A stretch of DNA of 35,344 nucleotides from positions 1 to 35,344 of the IMG/VR virus record IMGVR_UViG_3300045051_000065; one strand, given 5' to 3'. This document shows, piece by piece, positions 8,874 through 19,700 of this stretch; within the stretch, counting starts at the first letter, position 1; every line of letters starts with the position of its first letter. Both the position numbers and the translations under genes were made by a program. The notes below the pieces were generated by a model. That model worked only from the letters and a program-made list of their open reading frames with translations. It was not told the DNA's origin and did not search any database. Source of the DNA: a virus.

Positions 8874-10736
8874 ATGAATATATCAGGATATATACCATCA
8901 AGACTAAGAACACAAGTATCTTTCCCAGAAAGAAGTTTTGAGGAAATGGCTTGGGGGCCAAGTTTAATGATGGCTAAAGAAGATAAATTAAGAACTAAAG
9001 TTTCTGACTTGGATGCTGCCCTTGACTTTGAGTATAGTGAAAAGGATGATCCATATATTGCACCTAAATTAGAAGGTTTGAGGGGGGAATTAGACACTTT
9101 ACAGGACGAAATTGTTAAAGGTGGATATAACCCATTACTTGAACAGAAGATGCTTAATTTCCGCCGTAAATATCAAAAGGAATTAGGACCTCATGGTGAT
9201 ATAGGTAGGGCAAGAAAAAATTATGCAGCTATGCAATCAGCATTGCAAGAGTATGATAAAAATCATGCTAAAGATCCTGAATGGTTTAGACAAAAAGCTA
9301 AACAAAATATTGTAAATACTTATCAAGGTATGTATGATGACTATGGTAAATATAGAGAATTTACCCCAGGTCAAGCTACCGGTTATAGGGATATTAATGC
9401 AGACTTTGTAGACTTTGCTACTAAATCTGGTATGCAGGGAGGGTTACAGGAACTTGCTAGTGGCAATTTACAGATAGTTCCTACTACAATTAATGGACAG
9501 ACTTATTTAAAAACTATAGAAACAACTCCTGGATATGTATCTAGTAATAAAGGAAACTTAGAAGCTTTATTAAATCAATTTGTTTCTGAATATAATGATC
9601 CTAATACAGATAGGGGCATTTTTGCTGGTATCGCTGGATTAACTCCAGATAAAATAGGTCAAGCTCTTGGTAATATGGCAGGACTTACTTATAAAGAACA
9701 GTATGCTAAACAACCTACTTGGAATGCGGGGTTACAACATGTACCTAATGAAAAAGATTCAGATAAGAAAACTACTGCCGGAGGATGGGGATTTCCTACT
9801 TACTCCAATGAATTACCAATAGGTACTAATAAAGAATTTATAAACCTTCGTGAGGATATAAAAGATATTAAGAAAAGAGTTGCTACAAATGAATTAAAAA
9901 AGAATATACCTGAATCATTAGCTAATCAGGAAATACAGGATATAGCTTATAAAATGCTGGCAGGTAATCCTAATATGGGGATGGATGTAGCATTAAAAGC
10001 TGCTAAAGTACAGTTTGAAAAAACTCCTTCTGGAAAAGCTAAAATATTCTCTGATTTAAAGAAAGAGTATTCTAATCTATTATTACCAAATATGTCAGAT
10101 GAAGCTTTCCTAGATAAGATAGATAAACATTTAGAGGAAAGGGAAGCTAATACTAGCAGGCTAAAGAGTTTAGATAGTGAGGATGCTATAAAGTTCTTAG
10201 AAACAAATATAGGTTTAGATAATGATCAAGCCCTTACTAGAATAAAGAAGGGTGATCATAAAGGTCCAGAAAACACATCATTTGCTGAGTTTAGAAAAAC
10301 CTTTAGTAGTGAAACTGCTCTTGGAAGAAAACAAGTGTTTTATGATGAAAATTTAAATACCTATATACAAGATGCTGAAAATAATGTATATAAGGTTAAT
10401 AAAGATTTATCTGATATTAATCCTATAATTAAACAAGAGCATAAGCAATTAAAAACCATTGCTACTAGAAATAATTTAACAAAAGATGAGATTAATGCAA
10501 TTAATAATACCCCTGTAAAGACTGTTCCTGGGGATAATTCTAACTCTCATTATGCTATAAGGATAGGAAGAGATGCTTCTGGTAATCTTATAAAACAAGT
10601 TAAATTATGGAACCCAAATCCAGAAACTGGGCAGTATGATGAACAGGTTGTTAGCTTAGATGAGTTTGTTAATAATCAGTACCCTAATAAAGCAATGAAA
10701 ATAATTTTTACAGATTTATCAAAATATAATAAATAA
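8874..10736 (+). CDS. Virion cargo-like protein, helical (620 aa)
   Basis: A charged, mostly helical protein. Residues about 35-110 are rich in Lys, Glu and Asp and look like a coiled coil, and more helical segments follow at about 310-460. No catalytic motif or membrane segment is evident. It lies 18 bases after the first cargo-like gene and is followed after 2 bases by the giant polymerase gene. In crAss-like phages two cargo proteins fill this interval and are found inside the particle. The exact role is unknown. A promoter-like TATATTTG lies in the short gap before the ATG, but it has no upstream box and I do not treat it as real. Confidence 0.58.
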   Translation: MNISGYIPSRLRTQVSFPERSFEEMAWGPSLMMAKEDKLRTKVSDLDAALDFEYSEKDDPYIAPKLEGLRGELDTLQDEIVKGGYNPLLEQKMLNFRRKYQKELGPHGDIGRARKNYAAMQSALQEYDKNHAKDPEWFRQKAKQNIVNTYQGMYDDYGKYREFTPGQATGYRDINADFVDFATKSGMQGGLQELASGNLQIVPTTINGQTYLKTIETTPGYVSSNKGNLEALLNQFVSEYNDPNTDRGIFAGIAGLTPDKIGQALGNMAGLTYKEQYAKQPTWNAGLQHVPNEKDSDKKTTAGGWGFPTYSNELPIGTNKEFINLREDIKDIKKRVATNELKKNIPESLANQEIQDIAYKMLAGNPNMGMDVALKAAKVQFEKTPSGKAKIFSDLKKEYSNLLLPNMSDEAFLDKIDKHLEEREANTSRLKSLDSEDAIKFLETNIGLDNDQALTRIKKGDHKGPENTSFAEFRKTFSSETALGRKQVFYDENLNTYIQDAENNVYKVNKDLSDINPIIKQEHKQLKTIATRNNLTKDEINAINNTPVKTVPGDNSNSHYAIRIGRDASGNLIKQVKLWNPNPETGQYDEQVVSLDEFVNNQYPNKAMKIIFTDLSKYNK

Positions 10737-10738
10737 TT

Positions 10739-13700
10739 ATGCCAGATCTTTTTGGAAATATAAAACCCGATGTAACTCCAACTAATACTGTAGCTGATGA
10801 ATATGATGCACAGTTTCAGTGGCCCACTATTAATAATAATATAAATACTAAACCTCAGAAAGAAAACTATTCTTCTGGGGTAAATCAATTTTATGAAAGT
10901 ATTCCACTAGAGGAAAATATTGGGCAGTTTTTTCAACCCTATGGTGGGGTTAAGCCTGTAGATAAAAAACTTACAGAGTTTGATTTATACGATATTCCAG
11001 AAGGTAGAGCACAAGCTCAATCTACTGGTAAACTTATATTAAATAGTTTAGGACAAACTGCTACTGAGGCTACTGTTGGATTAGTAGAAGGTATTGGTTA
11101 TTTATTTAATGATGATCTTTTAAAATCAGAATCTGGAGAGAAGGATTTTCAAAATGCTTGGACCGAAACTTTTGGTGGGATTAAAGACTCTATTAATGAA
11201 AATGTCTTCCCTATATATCAGACTCATAAAGCACAAGAAGGTGACTTTTTAGATAGGCTTAGTGATGGTACTTACTGGGCATCTAGTTTCCCAACAGTAG
11301 CTTCTACAGTTAGTTTAATGATTCCTGGTATGGGATCTGCTGCATTAGCTGGTAGAATTGGTAAAATTGTTGGACTTGGTGGTAAAGAATTAAAACTATT
11401 ACAAACTATTGCTGGTGCTACTACAAGTAGGATTGCTGAAAATACTATGGAGGCAAGTCAGAGATTTGAACAATCCCACCAACAATATTTAAATCAAGGA
11501 TTAGATGATTTAGAGGCAAGGAGAAGGGCTGGTAATGAAGCTGCTAAAACTTGGAAATATAATAGTCTAATGTTAGGGGTTGATATGTTACAATATGCTA
11601 ATATATTAAAACCTTTTGGTAAGTTCGCTGAGGCTTCTAAGTTAGGGAAATTTGTGGACAAAGCTATACAACCATTAGGTGAAGCTGCTGAAGAAGGATA
11701 CCAGTTCCTTGCACAAGAAGAAGCTACTCAGAAAAATCCGTTTGGTAAAGAATTCTTTAATGAAAGATTTGCTGATTACCTCAGTAATCCAGAAATGCAG
11801 TCTAGTATGTTCTGGGGTGCGGCTGGAGGTGCGGTAGTTGGGGGTACTAGTAAGGTGTGGGAAAAGGCTGCTAATAGTATTGAGAATTACTCAAGTAAGA
11901 AATTAAGTGCATCATCTTTTGCAAATAAAGAATCCTTTGACAGTGTTAACCAAGATTTATTTACAGATATAGTTTCAAGAAACTATGCTATGGATAAACT
12001 TGATAGGGTTAGTAGTGATATTGACAGTTTTGCTAATGACTATATCAATGATGAAAAATATACTCCAGAAGAAAAAGAGGAGGTAAGAACTAAGGCTCAA
12101 GGATTTAAAGATCAGATTGAATTTATTAAAGCTGCTGATAATGCTACACAGTTAGATGAAAAGTTCCGTAAAAATCCTGATGCAAGGAAAGTATTTGTAT
12201 TACAGCAATTAGAAGCTAAAAAAACTGCTGAGGATATAACTAAATTAGAAAATAAAGTAAATGATTATTATTCTAAACTGGATACTCCTTATCAGCCTAA
12301 TAGAGATATTAAAGAGGCTTCTCATAAGCTTATGGCTTTATATGCAGTGAAAGGTCAGGTTAAGAATTCAAAACTTCCTAAGGAGCAGAAACAAGATTTA
12401 ATTCTAAAAATCACTAATAATATAGAATTACAGAAACAAAACATAGCTAAATTAAAAGAAACTAAAAAAGATTATACTGACCAATTACTTCCAAATGAAC
12501 CAGAGATTATTTCTGATCAGATTAAATTGGAAACTAAAAGGTTTAAACATGATAATATTCTTCAACCTGAATTATTAAAGTTTGCTAAAGCTCCTATAGA
12601 GGAAGTTAAACAAAAGGATGAAGAAATAAAACAAGCTAAGAAAGCTACAAGTAAGAAAGTTGCTGAGGAAGAATTTGATGCTAAACAAACCCCAGAAGAA
12701 GTTTCTGACTTTGTTGATGAAGCTGTTAATACTGATCCTGAAATAGCTGCTTCTATATTTGGTAAAGCTAATAAGAAAGCTAATGAGGAAATACCTAATA
12801 AAGGTGTAACTCCAATACCAAATCCTATTGAAGAAATAACTGTACCTATTAGTCCCGATAGATGGGATAGTGGTAAGGGTTTATTTAGTAAGGAAAAGAA
12901 TGAGTTTGCTAAATTTATTGAAGATAAGGGAAGTTCCCCAGAAATTAAAACTCTATCAAAGATTATTAAACAATCTGGTAGTAGATCAGTATTATTTCAA
13001 AATATTGTAAACAATTCTATTAATCCTGAGTTCCTGCAATTAGTTAATGATTACTTTAATAGAGAAGATAAAAAGACTGAACTTACTAAGGAAGAAGAGG
13101 ATTTAATTAAAAGGGAAGCTGAGTTAGCTAATAACCCTGTAGATGTTAATGTTGAAGGTGAAGTAGTTCAAGCTATTCCATCAACTTCTGATATTAGAGT
13201 AGAGGAATTACCAGAAGTATTTCACATTAATGCTAGACAATATGATACTATTCCAACAGATAATCTAAAAGTTAGAAAAGTAACTGGTGATCCATTACCT
13301 TTTAGTAATAACTTTAACTGGGATTTAATAAATAAATTACCAATTGGTACTACTTTAACTGCAAGAATAGATCCTAACCATACTGTATACGTTGATGGAG
13401 TTCCTACTAAGAACAGTGAGGTATTACCAGAACAGCAATTAGTAAGTTTATTTACTACTAATAATGAAGAGGTTGGTATTTTATTTACACAACCTAAAGG
13501 GAAGTATTCAAGTCTATTCCCAGTATGGAGAAAAGAAGTACAAGAAAAAGGTTCTAAAGAGTTCAAAATTGTACAGAAATATAAAGGGGATATTCATACC
13601 CTACAAGCACTTGAGAATGCTCCAGCAGCCAGAAATACCCTCAATGATATTTCTAAGTCTTACGGGGAAGAATTAAAACTTGGTTATACTAAAGCTACAA

Positions 13701-16700
13701 ACTTAGGATTACACGTTGAAATACCTAATACAGATTTACCAAATATTGTTGTAGCTAATAAATCTAAGTCTGGACAAGCCGTTATTATGTTACCAAAAGG
13801 TAACGGTGAATTTATGGCCTACCCTCTAGTAACTAAGACAGTTTATCAAGGTGAAAGTGATAGTTATGAAAATGTTAAGTTAGAAGATAATGAAACATTT
13901 AAAAAATATTTAACATTATTAAAGAAATTACCTACTTCCGAAGATTTAAAACATGATCTAAATGAGGTTGATGATTTAGTGAGTAATAAACTTATTTATT
14001 ATAAAAAGAATAATCAAGGGTATTATTTATTTAATCCTGCTAATATTGATGAAGTTAGTAGAAATATTTTAAAAAGTATTGGCGTTTCTATTAGTATAAA
14101 GAAGGGTCAGGAAGAAGGTAAACCTTATTATTATAATGTAGGTGTGCCAGAAGAACTTATTCTTAATTTAGAAGTACAACAATACCCAGATGCAAGTAAT
14201 GAGAAAGCTTTACTTGACTTCTTGGGAAATATGAAATTACAGATTGATGGGCACAAATTAAATACTCCTGGATATTATGATACTGTTAGTAAGAGGACTA
14301 AAACTAATCTCGCTAATGATCCTGTAGTTAATGTAAGCTTCTTTATACAACCAACTTCTAATGCTAAGACTTTAGTTGAAGAAGGTACAGATACTTTTGC
14401 TCAAGATGAAGTTACTGATTTAAGTGATTTAATTTCACAAGCAGCAGATAAAACTTCTGAGATTAATGCACAGCAAGATAATATAGATAAGGTTGTTACT
14501 ACTAATATTAATAATATAGAAAGCACTACTACAGAAGCTATATCAAGTGACTTTGAAGATGTACCATTTAGGTTAGGTGTTAAGGATGAAGTATATGAAC
14601 CATTAAATAAACTAAAAGAGTTTAAGTGGTTACAAACTGTATTACCTAATTTTGAAGTTAGAGATTTAAAAACTATTCAAGATGAGATATATCCACTATT
14701 AGAAGGGTTAGATGCTAATGTATATGGTGCTTTTAAAAGAGGTATGATACATCTTTCTGAAAATGCTAAATCTGGTACAGTTTATCATGAAGCTTTTCAT
14801 GCAGTATTCTGGACAGCATTAACTCCAGAGGAAAGACAAAAGATTTTAAAAGATGCTGAGAAATTATATGGTATCTCTGATACTAAATTATTAGAAGAAG
14901 AACTAGCTGAAAATTTCATTAAATACGTTGAATCTAACGAGGTTTTAGTTCCAGAAGGTAACTTTATCCAACGATGGTTCAAAACCCTCTCTAGGTGGCT
15001 AAAAACACGCTTATTTAACCACTCAGCAGTAGATAATTTATACTATAGAATTAATCAAGGTAAATTTGCTAGTTTAAAACCTAATCCAGACATTAAAGTT
15101 ACAAGGTTAAGTAGTCAGATGAAACCTTCTATAGTTGAAGCAAGAGCTAATACTTTAGTTGCTAATTTCTCTGCTGCTGTAGATGATTATATCAAGGATA
15201 AACCGGAGTATTTAAATCAGACTCGTGAGCAGGTTTTAAAGGGATTAGACTTTACTTCTGAGGGATATAGTAGTCCAGTTCATTATTTTATGAAACAGGC
15301 TGCTGACAGGATTCTAAATACATTAAATGATGTAAGGAAAAGAAGGGGTAATGATCCTGGTTTTAAAGAATGGGCTGATAAAATGAATACTTTTATTAAA
15401 AGTTCTGTTATCAGGATTGATAATGAAAATGTATATGGTATTATTGGAACCAAGGCTCTTAGAAAGATTGCTGATAGAGAAGGATTTAAACTTACTAATA
15501 ATAAGTTAAATTACTCAGTAGGTATTTCTTCTGAGGATGATATTGATATTGAGGTAGAAACTGAACAGAGGGAAGGTTGGCAAGTTGATATTAAATCTAC
15601 TTCTGGATTAGTTGGCTTATCTAATGAAGTTAGAAAGGAACTATCTTACTTACCTGTTTATAATATAGTTAATGGGGTTAAGAAGTTTAAAACTGATGAT
15701 TTAGGATTTAGAGTTTATCATGATTTTAACTCTGTTTATGCTACTTTAAAAAGAGAACTTTCTGATTTATTTACTGAACAGAGAATTTTAGATAAATTAA
15801 AAGAATTAACATATACTATTAGACCACAGTATCAAAATATATATGATAAACTAACTTCTGAATTACCTGTTGATAAGTTATTTAAAACTAAGTTTATAAA
15901 TGACTTTGCTAAAACTCATGCTGAATTTAAAATGGCAGTACAAAAGAAAGATGGAAAGGTTAGGATTTACTCTTCTAATGGTAATACTACTATTAATACT
16001 ATTATAAAAGATTGGGAAAGTAACTTTTACGGTAAAGGTTATATTAACCCAGATGGAACTATTAATTTTGAAGAAATAGAACCAATAGTTAATAAGATTA
16101 AATCTGCTAAAACAGAGTTAGACCAAGTAATTATTTTTATTAAAGAATTTGATATTGATGTAGATGAAAGGTTGTTCAAAAGTAAAGCTTTTCAAGAAGG
16201 GGTTGAGAATTTTATTTATTTACCTTCCGATATAATTGGAGGTAAGAATATTTTTGAAACCAATATGAGTAAAGTAAAACTCCTTGCTGAAATCCAAAGT
16301 AAATATACTATGGACATGCTTGAGTCTTCTTTTAGAAATATTGAAGGTAAGACTGTTTACTCTCATATACTTCCTGGATTTGTAGCAAAACAACTTGTTA
16401 ATCTTAAATTAGATACTCAAAACTGGTTAGATTTTTATACTACAGATATATTTTATAAAGAATCACCTTTTGTAAAGGACATTATTAAAGATAAATCTAA
16501 GTTAGATAGTTTAGAATGGTGTATGGTAGATGGTTCTAAATACAAAAATGAACAGGAAGGTACTAGTTATGTAGACTTTAATGATAAACAGTTTGCCTCT
16601 TTTGGATTAAACATGTTCTTTAACAACAGCTCTAAAAAGTTAGCTTGGTATCAAACTCCTATTTTATCAGATAGTCCAGAAGGTGTATTTATCCAGATGG

Positions 16701-19700
16701 AGAAATTAACCAATACGCAAGCTTTAGATAAATTATATCAAGTTGCTTTACAAGAAAAAGAAAGGGCTTTAGATGTATTAAATAAAGATAGTAAAGTTAA
16801 GTTCTATAAAGATAACTATGATAAGTTTTACTTTTTAGATTTAACTTTAAATGATATGACTGATTTAACTGAGTCAGAGATTAAAGAAAAGATTAAAACT
16901 AGTTTACAAGATAAGTTTGATAAATATTGGGAGTTTTTAAATAAAAACAACGTATTTGATGTTTCAGATAATCTTGGTGTTACTAATGAAATAATTCCTG
17001 CATATAAACCAGAAGATAAAGTTTTAACTGATAGTCAGATAAAAGGAGTTAAAGAGTTTGCTAAGAATTACTTCTTAAATCAAGTTTATGCAAGTAGCCA
17101 GATTATTACTATAACTACTGGAGATCCTGCTTATTATAAGAATATTACAGACTTTTATAAGAGGGCTAAGGAAATTGTATCCCCTACTATGCAGATGGAT
17201 ACTAATGCTGTTTATACTACTGAGGAAGGGGAAGTAATAACTCCGGGAGAAACTTATAAAACACTATATACAGATGATGTAGAGTTAATGGGTAATATTG
17301 CCGCTGAGTTATTTCAAGCTTATGAAAGTACTGGTGATGTATTTTATGCTCAAGTAGCTGCTCAATATGGTTATAGTAATCATGAAACTAAGGATGAAAA
17401 TGGTAAAATAAGTAATTTTGTTAAAACTAAAGATGGTATTTTTCCAACTAAACTAGTAAATGTAGCAGATGCTCAAACTTTTATTAGTCCTAGGAGATAT
17501 AGAAATATTGCAGTGGGATTTGGTAGATGGAATAGTCAGTTACAAAATACTTATAATAGGTTGGTTAATCAAGAAGCATTAATACCAGAAGATTATCAGG
17601 TAATAATGAATCCCTATAAACCTTTTGTATTTGGACATATTAAACTTGGTCACAAAGTAGTTCCTGTTCAAAATAAGAATAGTGAATATTTGTTAACCCC
17701 ACAATTAGCTAAGATGAGTCCTACTTTACAAAAAGTATTGAATTTAATGGAAAATAATCATGTTGACTCTTATAGTTTTAGCTCTGTAGTTAAAGTTGGG
17801 CTAAATAATGCAGTTACTTGGGAGGATATTCAGCAAGGTAAAGATGTTTCTGATAATATCCATACCTTATTTAACTCTAATTATGGGTTACAACAGGAAG
17901 TACCAGAACATTATATTGATTCAGAAGCATTATTTGGAACTCAGATAATGAAACATATTATTGCTAACTTAGACTTAGCAGGTGATTATAATGGAATTAC
18001 AGGGAAGAAACTAGTAGAGAATTATCAAAGGTTAATTAGTAAAAACTTAGAAGAATCTTATGTTAAAGCTAAAGAAGAATTAGGGTTATCTGGTTCTGAA
18101 ATAGACTATAAGAAACTTAGTGAAATATTACAAAAAGAAGTTGTTTCCAGAGGATTAGGGGATGATATTCTTGAAGCAGTACAAATTAACCCATTAACAG
18201 GTAAGTTAAATTTAGACTTGGCTAACCCACTACATTCAGATAGAAATGAGAAGTTAATTAATTCTATCTATAAAAATAGGGTTACTAAGCAAAAGATTAA
18301 AGGAGGCTCTTTTGTACAGGCTTCTGGTATTGGGTTCATGGAAAATCTTAATATTAAGTTTAAATATGATGATAACGGCACTCCTACAGCTATTGAAGAA
18401 GTAGAGTGTATGCTTCCTTGGTCGAGTAAGAAACACTTTAAACCTTTTATGGATGATAATGGTAATATTGATATTAAGAAGGTTCCAGAGCCATTACTTA
18501 AAATGATTGGTTATAGGATTCCTACTGAGGATAAATATTCTATGTTACCATTAAAAGTAGTAGACTTCTTACCAGCACAAACTGGTGGGGTTGTCATGTT
18601 ACCAATGGAAATTACTACTTTAGCAGGTTCTGACTTTGATGTTGATAAGTTATATATCATGATGCCAGAGTTTGAAATTTCTAAAGATAAAGAAGATATT
18701 AGAAAGATTACTGATGATTCTTTAGAAGGTAGAAATAACAAGATTATTGATTTAATGTGGGATGTACTTACTAATGAAAATACTTTTAAACAATTTATTA
18801 AACCTGGGGGATTTGCTGAACTAGCTAATACTGCTAATATAATTTATTTAGTTTCTGAAAAAGTAGGTACTTATGATGAAATTAGTAAATGGTCAGAAGA
18901 TAAAATTAGTAAAGAGGTTGATAATCTTATCAAGAAACAAGATATAGACTTAACAAGCCCTCTATCTAATATTACAATGTTTAATAGGAATATGACAGGT
19001 AAGAAACTTGTTGGTATTGAGGCTAATCATAATGCTAATCATAGTATATTACAACATACTAATATTGAACTTGCAAAACCTATTATTATAAATGGTGTAC
19101 CTTATCAAAGTTTATATCAAATTTATAATAATAAACAAGAGTTAATATCAAATAATGTAGCACAGAGGTTGGCTGCTGTAGTAGATAATGCTAAAGATCC
19201 AAATGCTTTTAAGGTCAATTTAAACACATTTACAGCAGATGTAGACGCTCTATTAACTAGATTAGGTGTTCCTATTGCTGAAAGTTTTGCATTGCTTAAA
19301 CAGCCTGTAATTGTTGAATTAACTAGGTTGTATTATTTGTATGGTGGGGATTTTAATGCTGAACAGAAAGCTACTAAAGAAATGGCTAAATTGTTAAATA
19401 TTCCTGTACCAAATACTTCTATAATTAATGATATTGATGTTTCTTTTGAAACTTTAGTAACACAGTTAAATAAAGATAATGCTAAAGCAACTGAACAAAA
19501 AGATATATTTGTAAAGTTCTTATTATATAAAGAAAAAGCAAAATCTGTAGCTGATTTAGTAAGGGCTATGTCTTCTATGAATAATGGGGGTGGGCCTACT
19601 GTTGCAGATAATGAAACTTTAGTTAGAAAACAATCAGAGATACTTTCAGATAAAAATTTAACTGGAGTTTCTGAATTATTTACCGGAGATGTATACCCAC